The notes below the pieces were generated by a model. That model ran no database searches and was not told the origin of the DNA. It was given only the letters and a program-made list of their open reading frames with translations. Position numbers and translations under genes: made by a program. From Acidobacteriaceae bacterium (GTDB taxonomy: Bacteria > Acidobacteriota > Terriglobia > Terriglobales > Acidobacteriaceae), in assembly GCA_003151985.1 (NCBI GenBank), contig PLZC01000402.1, forward strand, positions 1 to 35,370: a stretch of 35,370 bases of DNA. Reading direction: 5' to 3'. Positions within the stretch are counted from its first letter, which is position 1; the number at the start of each line of letters is the position of its first letter. This document shows, piece by piece, positions 15,139-24,363 of this stretch.

Positions 15139-16287
15139 CTAACGTGGCGCAGGCAGGGAAGAGAAGAGCGATTTTATCTGCCCGAACGTATATAGAGCCA
15201 GACGCTCATTTCCGCTTTGCCAGTCCATGCACAGCACGCGAAGCAGATAGTGCATGGTGAGAGCCGGCAGGGCAGCCGATGGAATGGCAAACTTCCTTCG
15301 ATAATTTAGTAATAGCGGATTGCTGGTGATTGTCTCCCAAACTTTGCCGCGTCCGTTGAAAAAGACATCGTCGAGATAGAAGAACCGACATGCATCCTGC
15401 CACGGAAGACTGTTGGACACAGACCATTCCCAGTCAATGAGACCGAGTTTGCCATCAGCAAGCCACTTGAGATTCCACGGCGCGAAGTCGCGGTGCTCCA
15501 CGAACTGTTGCAACGGCTCATCGTAGTTGAGTAACTCAAGGCAATGTGTCAGCAGCGAACGGTCGAAGGGCAGATCCAGCCTGTCCAGTTGTTCCGCAAC
15601 CTCCGCCTGAAAATCGGAGACTCGTATGCTGCTGCCCTGGTTGGCGAGAGTGGTAAGTAGGTCAACGTGGGCTTTTCTGAACCCTCTTGACACCGGTTCT
15701 CCATCGAGCCACGTATGCACGGCGATTCCGCGGGCCGAATCCTGAAAGAGAACCCGAGGCAAATAATTGAACTCCTTCATGCGCAGAAGAATAGCGGCCT
15801 CATTGGAGATCGCACCGGCTGCTCCTGGTGCAAGGGGGACCTTGGCAACAAATTTGACTGGCTGACCTTCCGCATAAAAAAACGCAATCGCCTTGCGCGT
15901 GCGTGATCGGTGGCCCACATGAATCACGGCATTCCAGTTCGCAGGAAACCCCGGCAGACTGCGGCGCCAATAAGAGGAGTCAAGATGGGCGATACTGTTC
16001 TGCACTCCTGGGAGCCGCGGAAGCAACTTGATTGCCGCGGCCACTACAACCGCGCGCCACCGCAAACGCGATCCGGGATCCCAGGGCCGCCAACTCCGCA
16101 ATATAGCAACGGCTTTATGAGGATCGCCGATAATGATCCACCGCGGCTCCGTGCCCTGTTGGATGACATGGACTGGATGTGCTCCGGAAGCAGCAGGGAC
16201 AGATGTTGCGTTTAGCGCCGGAAATGCCACCTGAAGAATGTCAGTCGTGGTTAGCGGCGCTGCAATATCGGTCATGGTCAGCGTCAT
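15139..16287 (-). CDS. APH/choline-kinase-like phosphotransferase
   Basis: A small-molecule kinase of the aminoglycoside-phosphotransferase fold, 382 residues. Residues 145-165 carry the probable ATP-binding lysine and its partner glutamate (FVAKV, Lys149; NEAAIL, Glu163). The catalytic loop is HRDFAPWN (265-272) and the metal-binding motif is DWEW (285-288). About 120 N-terminal residues precede the kinase domain, with no recognised motif. The ATG overlaps the stop of the upstream nucleotidyltransferase/kinase gene as ATGA, so the two proteins are made together. Such kinases in polysaccharide loci modify sugars, polyols or choline-like groups; the substrate is unknown. Confidence 0.85.
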   Translation of the reverse strand: MTLTMTDIAAPLTTTDILQVAFPALNATSVPAASGAHPVHVIQQGTEPRWIIIGDPHKAVAILRSWRPWDPGSRLRWRAVVVAAAIKLLPRLPGVQNSIAHLDSSYWRRSLPGFPANWNAVIHVGHRSRTRKAIAFFYAEGQPVKFVAKVPLAPGAAGAISNEAAILLRMKEFNYLPRVLFQDSARGIAVHTWLDGEPVSRGFRKAHVDLLTTLANQGSSIRVSDFQAEVAEQLDRLDLPFDRSLLTHCLELLNYDEPLQQFVEHRDFAPWNLKWLADGKLGLIDWEWSVSNSLPWQDACRFFYLDDVFFNGRGKVWETITSNPLLLNYRRKFAIPSAALPALTMHYLLRVLCMDWQSGNERLALYTFGQIKSLFSSLPAPR

Positions 16288-17705
16288 TGGCCCGAGCCAT
16301 CCGACCCGCTCCGGTTCATAAAAGGTGGAGGAACCGGGAGCCCAAGGCGATGAGCCGTGCGGCGGGAATAGTGATCGACGATGGCGCGGTTTACGTCGTG
16401 GATTACATCAGGGACCGGCTGCGCCGAATTTACAACCACCGCCGATGACAGGTTGCGCGCCAGGTTCAGATAAGCTACTCGCTGGCGTGCTACTTCCTCG
16501 AATGGCACTTCCTGCTTTCGCGACCAGAGAACTTCGGCAGGCGCGTCGAGAAGGATAACAAGGTCAGGTGAGGGAACGAGAGCGGCAGCCATCCGGAGGA
16601 GCCACGCCGGGCCGCTGTAGCGTACCCGCTTGCTGTCGACCAGCAAATCATAGATATAGCGATCGAAGATGATAAGCCGCGTACTGCCAAGCGCAGGAAG
16701 CAACTTGAATATATAGCCGAGGAAGTAGTCGGCGACGAGAAAGAAAACCTTCGCGATGGAAGCCAGATACCCGCGCGGCGGCTGTCCATGAGGGTTTGTT
16801 ACGGCGCTTCCGTTTGTCGCTTTGCCTGGCAGGAACTTGGGCCTCATGTGGAAGCATCGCGCTCTTCGGAAGGCGAAGAAATACTGTTGGCGAATGACGT
16901 CGATCATAAGAGACTTTCCGGAACCGTCCGGACCGATGAAAGCAATCCATCCGCCGGTCGGCCGAAACATGCGACCGAGCCAGTGAATTGCGTGTTTCGG
17001 GCTCGAGATGATTTTCTGCACAAGAGATTCGGCGGTAGTGCGCTTCATCTTCCTGCGGAATGATTCGAAGGACGTTTGTAGTTCTGCCCAATCATCGGAC
17101 TTCGCCATGCGACGAAGCGCGCTTCCCTGGTATCCGCTCCAGAAGCGTGCGATCATTCGATCGCATCCGACACTGTCCTCTGCATAGAGACGGTGCAGGC
17201 GGGAGCTATGTTCCGGTCCAAGGTCTCGCTTGTTGAACCGCTTGATCAGGTAATAGGCGAATTCATGCGCAGGGGATGGAATCCAGAATCCGCTCGAATG
17301 CCAACGTCTCGCCGAGAGCACTTCGTCGGCACGCAACCACAGAGATCCGAAGTGTCGATAGTTGGAAGTCGAATCCGGTTGAATGAAGGTCAGTTCAGGC
17401 CCAGACAGCGAAGCCAGGTAGTAGGCGCGTGCGTTGATTTCATGCTCAACGGAAAGAAACAGCCGCGTATTCGATTGCCGCGCCACCTCCTCGATCAACG
17501 CAGGCATGCGCTCGAAATCTTCCTGACCAACCATGAAGTCAATGTCGCTATCGTATAAATCGGGAAGCCGTTCGTAGCCGGACAGCATGCAGTATGCCTT
17601 GCATTTTTCAGAGAGCACAGAAATCAGGGCGCGAGCGACGCGACCTTTGACCTGAGCCGTGCTGAGGCTTTGATTGTCAACGTCGATGAGGCCGTTCGAT
17701 GTCAA
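16284..17705 (-). CDS. Nucleotidyltransferase-like plus thymidylate-kinase-like fusion protein
   Basis: A 473-residue two-domain protein. Residues 20-150 resemble a nucleotidyltransferase (LSGYERLPDLYDSDIDFMVG; Asp54 and Asp56 as likely metal ligands). Residues 250-440 are a P-loop kinase of the thymidylate-kinase type, with FIGPDGSGKS (P-loop, 258-265), FDRYIYDLL and LLDAPAEVLWSRKQE (lid). The TTG at 17705 is supported by AGAGGA eight bases upstream. It is coupled to the APH-type kinase gene. The fusion is too long and too far from nucleotide genes to be housekeeping Tmk. A role in activating a glycan substituent is inferred from the nearby EPS operon. Confidence 0.82.
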   Translation of the reverse strand: MTSNGLIDVDNQSLSTAQVKGRVARALISVLSEKCKAYCMLSGYERLPDLYDSDIDFMVGQEDFERMPALIEEVARQSNTRLFLSVEHEINARAYYLASLSGPELTFIQPDSTSNYRHFGSLWLRADEVLSARRWHSSGFWIPSPAHEFAYYLIKRFNKRDLGPEHSSRLHRLYAEDSVGCDRMIARFWSGYQGSALRRMAKSDDWAELQTSFESFRRKMKRTTAESLVQKIISSPKHAIHWLGRMFRPTGGWIAFIGPDGSGKSLMIDVIRQQYFFAFRRARCFHMRPKFLPGKATNGSAVTNPHGQPPRGYLASIAKVFFLVADYFLGYIFKLLPALGSTRLIIFDRYIYDLLVDSKRVRYSGPAWLLRMAAALVPSPDLVILLDAPAEVLWSRKQEVPFEEVARQRVAYLNLARNLSSAVVVNSAQPVPDVIHDVNRAIVDHYSRRTAHRLGLPVPPPFMNRSGSDGSGQ

Positions 17706-17786
17706 TTATTTGTTCCTCTGCGAACATTTGATGGATCGCAACTTGGATGTGCTTTTGCAAATGTTCATGATCGGTTTACGCGTTAT

Positions 17787-18341
17787 TTAGAATATTCGAT
17801 AGCTCAATCCGGCGCTGACGCCGTTTGGTTTCACCGTGCTGGTTTGTACGCCGGGAATTCCGGGTGAGTTCAGCCAGATTTGATATTCGTAGTCGGCTCG
17901 CACGCTCCAACGCGGGCGAACTACAAAATCGACGCCGCCGCCAGGCGCCAAGGCAAAATAGCTTCCATGGGCGAGTTGAAATGGAAAGTTGAGCTCACCG
18001 GCGCCCACCAGGAACTTCGCATAGGGTTGAAACCGGCTCGCCGCGCGCATACGGTAACGGAGCCCGGCGAGATAGTTATACTCGCTGAAGTCATGGTCAG
18101 CGCCGAACTTGAGCCAGCGACCTTCCGCTTCCACTCCGAGGTTACCCCCGATCGCGGGTGACCAATCTACATATGCCCCTGGACCCATCACCCGATTTCC
18201 TGCGTAGCCTGCGTCGAAGTAGCTGAAGTATCCTCCGACGACTAGAGGGGCTGAATTGCCTGTGGCTGACGGCGCTGCCTGGGCGAGCGCCATTGCTGAG
18301 GATAGAGAAAGAACGCAAAGGATGAGAACTCGTTGAATCAT
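17787..18341 (-). CDS. Small outer-membrane beta-barrel protein (OmpA/OmpW-like)
   Basis: A 184-residue exported protein. A signal peptide spans residues 1-20 (LILCVLSLSSAMALAQ). The mature part has alternating aromatic/hydrophobic strands such as NYLAGLRYRMR, WSVRADYEYQIWL and VSAGLSYRIF, with a terminal Phe as BAM substrates have. About eight strands fit. The nearest upstream AAGGGA is 13 bases before the ATG, so translation may be weak. It lies just upstream of the kinase pair on the same strand. No ligand can be named. Confidence 0.82.
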   Translation of the reverse strand: MIQRVLILCVLSLSSAMALAQAAPSATGNSAPLVVGGYFSYFDAGYAGNRVMGPGAYVDWSPAIGGNLGVEAEGRWLKFGADHDFSEYNYLAGLRYRMRAASRFQPYAKFLVGAGELNFPFQLAHGSYFALAPGGGVDFVVRPRWSVRADYEYQIWLNSPGIPGVQTSTVKPNGVSAGLSYRIF

Positions 18342-18494
18342 GACTTACTTAGATCCCTTTCTTTCTTTGGCCAAACGAATCCTGTTTTCAAGCAAGATGC
18401 TCCTGTCCTTGATCCGCGAAGCTCAGGCACCGATCAGAGAACAGGATGTCTCTCTGATTGAACGGATGTACTTCCCCGGCCCGTTCCAAATTCG

Positions 18495-20432
18495 CTACGG
18501 CACTGTTGTCACAAACTGTCCACTCAAGATGTACAGCTGCCCGGCTCCCGGGCATGGTTTAACAGTACAGCCCACAAGCGTTTTTGTGTTGAATGCAAGA
18601 CCATCCGAGCCCCAGCGAATGAGGTGTTGAGGTACACCCTGAACAGGGTTGAGCGTGATCCTCGTTGGCCCGCTCAATAATGGAACCGGGTTCACGTTGA
18701 ACGATTGGAGCAGGTAGTTCAGCGTTCCTGCGTTGGCGGCTGCCTGGCCAACGAAATACGCATCTTTAATTGTCGAGTCCGGAACCATGATGCCCACTGC
18801 GGGGAAACCGCTCAATGGCGTAGCCAAAGCGGGGCTGTATACCGCGCCATCGTCACCATAAAGCAGCTTGATTCCGCGGTCGTAATGGATACGCTGATTG
18901 GGAGTGGGGAAGATATTCTGAATGTTACTGAGCAGGGTTGCCCCGTTGTTGGAGACGGCGATCTGATAGAAATCGCCTGAGTTGTCTTCTATGTTCGCCC
19001 CGTAAAGAATGGTTGCATCCGCACCCCATTGGATGGTGCCGATACGAACTTGCGCTGTCCCCGCGACGACCGAAAGACGTTGAACCGCGTCGTCGTAAAC
19101 GGCGAGGCCGCCCACTGCCTGAATGGTTCCCGACGAGGCATTCTTTCCGCGCGCAACTGCAATCACTCTGTCTTGGCCTGGCGCTACCTGAATATCCAAG
19201 GCAGAGAACGACCCAAAGGTCGTTGCCCCACCCAGCGGAATGGTGACATCGGGGGTTAAACTCGGCAAGAGCAGTCGCTGGACGGTGTTTTGGCCATCCA
19301 AGCCGACATACAAATACTTCCCGTCGTCGGAAATGGCCAGACGGTTGGGCTCGGCTCCAGTCGCCGGCCTGTAGATGCCATGATTCACCGTTGGATTGAG
19401 TGGATCGATTGCCCGCACTGTATTGGGATGATCCTGGGCTGGGGAAGCGCTTGATTCTGAAATGTACATGACGCCGTGTGTTGCGTCCCAGACGAGGTCG
19501 TTTACAAGTCCGAAGTAGAGAGTAATTCCCACCCTGAAGGGAAGAGGGTTGGAGACAGCGGTGGGCGAATTACTTACAGTGACATTCACCTGGGCAATCT
19601 TTGTCAGGGCGGACGCCGGAACTACCGCAGTCAATTGCGTATTACTTACAAAGGTGGTGGCCAACGCAAGAGGGCCAAAGAGCGCGGTTGAGCTTGTGGC
19701 GAAATTGGTCCCTGTCAGGGTCATGGTTACGTCTGGGCCCCCAACCAGGGAAAAGTTGGGGCTGATCTTAGTCAAAGTTGGAAGTGTGTTCGACGAAACG
19801 TTGATGGTAAATGGCAGGAAGTTGGATGCAGTGCTGTCCGGGTTGAGAACGAACACATTCACCGGTATTGCATCAACGAGATTGGCGGCCGGCACGGTTG
19901 CTGTCAACACCGTGCTCGATACAAAAGCTGTCGGCAGGAGCGCGGTCCCATTCCAGATAATCTGACTGCCGCTCACAAAGCCCGTGCCTGTCGCGGTGAG
20001 GGTGAATGCGGGGCTTGCGGTGGGCGCATTATTTGGAGTGATCGAAGTAAGCGTGGGCGGCGTTCCTGACCCACCGCCGCTCCCCCCAGTAATCGTCAAG
20101 TTCATCGCACTCGATGTGGTAGTGTCCGCTTTCATCACTCGGATGCTGACCGTGCCCGCAACCGCAATCTGCGCGGCAGATATCGATGCTGTCAATTGAG
20201 TATTTGAAACGACCGTGGTCGTTTGGGCTACTCCATCCCATAAAATCTGTGTCCCGCTTATGTAGTTCGTGCCGGTCGCCGTTAAAGTGAATCCGCCAGA
20301 CCCCGCAGCCACTGTTGCCGGGCTAATTGAGGACAGGGTCGGTGTGACCACGCCTTTGAAACCGCCACATCCGGAGAGAAATGCGGCAAGGATAGGTAGC
20401 ATGATCAAGGCATGACGCTGGGACACACTCAT
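18495..20432 (-). CDS. Lipoprotein with three IPT/TIG domains and a beta-propeller
   Basis: A surface or periplasmic lipoprotein of 645 residues. The ATG at 20432 follows AAAGG, and the signal peptide ends in a textbook lipobox LSGC (Cys22). Three IPT/TIG (Ig-like) repeats follow, each starting like PTLTSITPNN or LTKISPNF and containing FTLTATGTGF and VSNTQLTA. A Gly/Ser-rich linker separates the first two. From about residue 315 there are blades of a seven-bladed-propeller type (RLAISDDGKYLYVGLDG, LDIQVAPGQDRVIAVARG). Such proteins bind partners at the cell surface, and this one has no visible catalytic motif. A longer frame upstream of 20432 has no ribosome binding site. Confidence 0.86.
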   Translation of the reverse strand: MSVSQRHALIMLPILAAFLSGCGGFKGVVTPTLSSISPATVAAGSGGFTLTATGTNYISGTQILWDGVAQTTTVVSNTQLTASISAAQIAVAGTVSIRVMKADTTTSSAMNLTITGGSGGGSGTPPTLTSITPNNAPTASPAFTLTATGTGFVSGSQIIWNGTALLPTAFVSSTVLTATVPAANLVDAIPVNVFVLNPDSTASNFLPFTINVSSNTLPTLTKISPNFSLVGGPDVTMTLTGTNFATSSTALFGPLALATTFVSNTQLTAVVPASALTKIAQVNVTVSNSPTAVSNPLPFRVGITLYFGLVNDLVWDATHGVMYISESSASPAQDHPNTVRAIDPLNPTVNHGIYRPATGAEPNRLAISDDGKYLYVGLDGQNTVQRLLLPSLTPDVTIPLGGATTFGSFSALDIQVAPGQDRVIAVARGKNASSGTIQAVGGLAVYDDAVQRLSVVAGTAQVRIGTIQWGADATILYGANIEDNSGDFYQIAVSNNGATLLSNIQNIFPTPNQRIHYDRGIKLLYGDDGAVYSPALATPLSGFPAVGIMVPDSTIKDAYFVGQAAANAGTLNYLLQSFNVNPVPLLSGPTRITLNPVQGVPQHLIRWGSDGLAFNTKTLVGCTVKPCPGAGQLYILSGQFVTTVP

Positions 20433-21005
20433 CTGAGACTGACCTTTCTGGGAACTGTGGATTAACCGTGTGGACACAGGCCAGTGTAACAAAATTTGAT
20501 GCGGCTTTTTGCGGAAAGGTAGGCCAGCGGTCCGAGTTGGGTTTCATGGTATCGAATCCGGTGTTGTGATTCTCGCCCGAGACGGCGCTGAAAACCGAAC
20601 GCAGAAGTGAAGACGCGTTGAAACCACAAGTCCTTGTCGCTCCATGCTGAATGAATTCCGGACGGAAGCGAATGCAACCTAGGGAACCCGACCGGCATCC
20701 GATAGATATCGGCGCATATTCTATCAAATGAACCTAGTCAACGTGGAGTTGCGCCGCAAACCTGGTCCTGATCACAAATCCGCTCTGCTGGGTTCGAAAA
20801 TATCTCGAAGAAGGCACGGAGCGATTCACGTTCATCAACTTGTTCATCGTCAATCTGAAATTGCGGCAGAACGCGTACAAATCGAGGAATTGCACCTTCA
20901 ACTGATGTAACGGCAACTTTCATCGAGGTACACAACTGCCGCATGCGATTCTGATAAGCCATATTGCGTTGGACGATTTTACCATTCTCGTCCTTGGAGT
21001 GTCAA
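20433..21005. other. Divergent intergenic region
   Basis: 573 bases between two divergently transcribed surface-protein genes. No coding region is supported; open frames on both strands lack ribosome binding sites and family features. A 14-base dyad CCGATA-GA-TATCGG (20699-20712), with GATAG and CTATC flanking an AT-rich stretch (20701-20725), is the only structure I see and could be an operator. GGAG at 20996-20999 belongs to the downstream gene. Confidence 0.5.
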
Positions 21006-23651
21006 GTGCGAAGACTTCAATTCCCCTACTTTGGCCAATATCTGCTCGTGGCAGCGCTGTTTGGTACAGTCCTTGAAGCACAACAAGCTTCAACCACTCC
21101 CAAGCTCATTCCATTCCCCAACCAGGCCATCGGAGCTTCCAGCTCGCCTGTCCGGGTTACGCTCACGAACGGCCAAACCGTAACCATGAGCATTGCAAGC
21201 ATTCAAACATCGGCCCCGTTTTCGCAAACAAACAATTGCGGGTCATCCCTTGCGGCGGGAAGCAGTTGCGCCATAAACATCACGTTCAGCCCCACCGTGG
21301 TGAAATATTACACATCGACTGTCACGATTACGGACTCTTCTCCTGGCTCGCCACAGACAGTTGCGGTAAATGGCAGTGGAGTCGTAGGGGTAACATACAC
21401 GCCGAAGATGGGCGGATACTATTTTTACAACCAGATCATTTCGACTTTGAGCACGCCGCAACCGGTGACGCTCACCAATAATCAGTCCGTCGCTTTGACG
21501 TTCAGTTCAATTACTTCGTCGGCTGATTTCCCATTTACGACTAATTGCGGAAACGGCCACGGCGGGGGCACGCTGGCGCCGGGCGGGAGCTGCACAGTCC
21601 AGGTATCTTTCCTTCCGCAGGCACTTGGCCGTCGCGCTGTGAACCTGGTTATAGCCGAGAGCGCCCCGGGAAGCCCTATTTCCATTCCGCAGCAAGGCAC
21701 CGGCATTTCAGGCACTCCCGGGCCCGGAGTCAACGTTACGCCGCCTGGGCCTTGTGCGCAGTCTTCGGGCACAATGCAATTCGGCGCAACCGTCACGGGT
21801 GAGAGCAATAATGCGGTTACCTGGGCCGTGGACAACTTAACGGGTGGTAATGCAAATGTAGGCACCATTACGTCGACCGGATTTTACACCGCCCCGCCGT
21901 TTGCCGGGACCCATCGCATCAAGGCAATCAGTCAAGCCTCGGCGGCCGTGTCAGGCGCGGCGGTCATCACTGTATCGGCCACCCCGATTTTCGAAATTTA
22001 CCCCTTCGTGGCTTCCATTCCGACAAGCGGTCAGCAGGCATTCCAGGCCCAGGTCTGTCTCGTGCCTGATTCGGCGCCTGTGAGTTTCTCGGTGGATAAC
22101 ATACCTGGCGGAAACGGCACTGTCGGCACCGTTTCAAACAGCGGTGTGTACACTGCTCCCGCGGTCGCGGGCAAGCATACAGTCCGCGTGACCGACTCGA
22201 GCCTGAACAAGACCAGTGGCGGCGTGGTCACAGTATTCTCCAGCATTACCGCGGATTTCGGCTCTCGCACAGTTACAACCCATCCCATTCCCGCGGACAT
22301 GTTCGGCACGGGGCGGGGCGAGGGGATACATACGGTTGCGGATAGAACTCTGTTGACAAATGGCGGGCTTACGGTATCGCGTTTGGATGCCCAGATACCT
22401 CTGGTCTTCGCCACGACGACACCGGACTGGACCAAGATCGATCCGTTCATTTCTTCCGTGCAGGCGTCAAGAGAGCACGTTATGCTGCAGCTTGAGCACT
22501 CACCTGTATGGCTGCAACCGACTACGGGTCCATGCAAGGGCGGAAATACCTATGCTGCGCCAACGGACGTGAACCAGTGGGCCCGGATCGCGGCGGCCTA
22601 TGTCGCACACATGGATAGCACTTTTCCGGGAGTTGTTCAGGATTATGAAATCTGGAACGAGCCGAACGCCACCGGTTTGTGCTCCTCCTATAACCTGCCA
22701 AACTATATGGCCATCTATGCCGCCGCCGCTCCTGCGATGAAAACGCAGGCGGCCCAGGACAAAACAACGATTCGGGTCGGCGGGCCAGTTCTGTCGGGAT
22801 ACTCGGCTCTCTGGATTTCCACTCTGCTAACAACGCCAACGACTGCGCCTTACGTTGACTTTGTCAGCTACCACCAATATCTATTCGGGCTGCAGTCGTT
22901 AGGAGTCAAGTGGGATACCTTTACCGGCAATCTATCGCTATACGAAGAGACTCAAGACCCAGCCGTCGGTGCGCTCGCTAACTATAACAAGGTCCGGTCG
23001 CAGTTGGCCGCGGGCAAGCAGCCAGGAGGCGCCCAGACGCCGGTCTATGTGACTGAATTCAACACTAACTGGGCTTTCTTTAAGGATTGCTGCCGCAACG
23101 ATCCAACTTATGCACCAGTATTCAATGCCCTGTATGTGACGGATATGCTGAATTCCGTTTACAACGGCAGCCTGAAGGTGCCGGATAAACTGATTTACTT
23201 TGCCGGTTCCGCATATCCTTACTTCTGCGCGATTGGGGTTTGGAATGCGAACATGGATTGCCTGTATTCCGCCGGCGCAACACCCGCGCCTTATCCCCAG
23301 TACTATGCGTTCAAGCTATTGGCATCGAGCGGATATCTGGGACTGTCGGGCGGTGGCTACATGGCGGCGAGTGTGTCAACGCCTACTGGCGGTGGCGGAC
23401 TGGCGACAACCGCTTTCTACACGCCAACGCAGGATGCCATCGTTATTACCAACCCGACTTCTACAGCTTATGCGCAAATCTCAGTGACGTTCGCAAATCC
23501 CGGTTTCGCCGATACCCAGGGGACACTCTACCGAATCACGAATGGATCAGGGATCAACTCAACCCCAATATCCTTCGCGGCGCAAGGAGCAAGCCGCACT
23601 ACGACAATCGATATACCTGCCTATTCCGTGCAGGCAATATCATTTCGCTGA
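21006..23651 (+). CDS. Secreted multidomain glycoside hydrolase (clan GH-A, GH39-like)
   Basis: An 881-residue exported polysaccharide hydrolase. The GTG at 21006 is preferred because GGAG lies six bases upstream and the signal peptide (YLLVAALFGTVLEAQQ) starts properly there; a TTG at 20964 is the alternative. Two choice-of-anchor-D/HYDIN-like domains come first (NCGSSLAAGSSCAINITF and NCGNGHGGGTLAPGGSCT). Two Ig-like repeats follow (VTWAVDN..., FSVDNIPGGNGTVGTVSNSG). The C-terminal half is a TIM-barrel glycosidase with acid/base YEIWNEPN (Glu552) and likely nucleophile YVTEFNTNW (Glu684). A beta-sandwich tail ends VQAISFR. It lies beside the EPS operon and may trim or degrade that polymer. 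Confidence 0.87.
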   Translation: MRRLQFPYFGQYLLVAALFGTVLEAQQASTTPKLIPFPNQAIGASSSPVRVTLTNGQTVTMSIASIQTSAPFSQTNNCGSSLAAGSSCAINITFSPTVVKYYTSTVTITDSSPGSPQTVAVNGSGVVGVTYTPKMGGYYFYNQIISTLSTPQPVTLTNNQSVALTFSSITSSADFPFTTNCGNGHGGGTLAPGGSCTVQVSFLPQALGRRAVNLVIAESAPGSPISIPQQGTGISGTPGPGVNVTPPGPCAQSSGTMQFGATVTGESNNAVTWAVDNLTGGNANVGTITSTGFYTAPPFAGTHRIKAISQASAAVSGAAVITVSATPIFEIYPFVASIPTSGQQAFQAQVCLVPDSAPVSFSVDNIPGGNGTVGTVSNSGVYTAPAVAGKHTVRVTDSSLNKTSGGVVTVFSSITADFGSRTVTTHPIPADMFGTGRGEGIHTVADRTLLTNGGLTVSRLDAQIPLVFATTTPDWTKIDPFISSVQASREHVMLQLEHSPVWLQPTTGPCKGGNTYAAPTDVNQWARIAAAYVAHMDSTFPGVVQDYEIWNEPNATGLCSSYNLPNYMAIYAAAAPAMKTQAAQDKTTIRVGGPVLSGYSALWISTLLTTPTTAPYVDFVSYHQYLFGLQSLGVKWDTFTGNLSLYEETQDPAVGALANYNKVRSQLAAGKQPGGAQTPVYVTEFNTNWAFFKDCCRNDPTYAPVFNALYVTDMLNSVYNGSLKVPDKLIYFAGSAYPYFCAIGVWNANMDCLYSAGATPAPYPQYYAFKLLASSGYLGLSGGGYMAASVSTPTGGGGLATTAFYTPTQDAIVITNPTSTAYAQISVTFANPGFADTQGTLYRITNGSGINSTPISFAAQGASRTTTIDIPAYSVQAISFR

Positions 23652-24363
23652 GGAGCCCAAGCAGGGTGGCTTTTGCGTGGCTCCCGGGCCGCGCCAGAGT
23701 CGCCCTGTTCTTTTACGGTTCCTTGATGCGAAAGAGGGTTGGCCGTGAGGAAGGGGCCAGCCGGAGGACGATGCTGCCGGAGTAGTAACGATGGCTGCAG
23801 GATCAATTGATTTATAATGGGATACGCACGGGCAGCCAACTCCACCATTTGCGGCAGACTGCCAGTCCAGAAGCCAGAACCGTTAGGTTCGTTCCACAGC
23901 TCATAGCTGGAGATTCGTCCCTTATAGCGCTTCACGAGCGTTTGAACGAAATCCTCCCAGTCCGTCAGGTTGGGAGGTGCCGCGCATCCGACCCGTTTGC
24001 CAATGCAGGGCTCGTTCGGCCGGGTGCTGGCCCATAGGGGTGTATTCACAAAAACATAGTCCAGTTGCACATTATGCTTTTGTGACTCGGAAACCCACGT
24101 ATCCAGTGAGTGCCAATCGTATTGGCCCCTTGCCGGTTCGAGCGCGCCCCAGGAGACGCCCGCCGGGCGCACACTTCCAAACGGCAGCGCCGGCCAGTGC
24201 CGAGTAGGAGAGAGAGTATGCATCCCCATGAATTCAAAGGAGAACCGGGCGGGATTTGAATGCTTGCTCTCCCTGAATCTGCGATCATTCAGTGTTTCAT
24301 TCATGGGACTTGCCATCATCCGGTCAAAAATGCACAGAAAACAGCGGATCCGATACGGGTCAT
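23640..24363 (-). pseudogene. Frameshifted and truncated GH39-like glycosidase
   Basis: A clan GH-A domain is readable from about 24250 to 23750: FMGMHTLSP, VRPAGVSWGALEPARGQYDW, SYELWNEPNGSGFW (acid/base Glu). The frame then breaks. After YPII, a -1 shift at the AAA run (23811-23813) restores KSIDPAAIVTTPAASSSGWP, the natural continuation, so one base appears lost. At the 5' end, a signal-peptide start MTRIRSAVFCAFLTG (from 24363) runs into a stop one base out of frame with the domain. No nucleophile half follows; the sequence runs into the end of the convergent glycosidase gene, overlapping it by 12 bases. I read a dead gene with two single-base lesions and a lost 3' half. Sequencing error could explain the shifts but not the truncation. 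Confidence 0.72.

Noticed and set aside
20323-20727. 134-residue open frame on the minus strand
   Set aside because: It overlaps the signal peptide of the IPT lipoprotein gene in another frame and has no start signal or family features.
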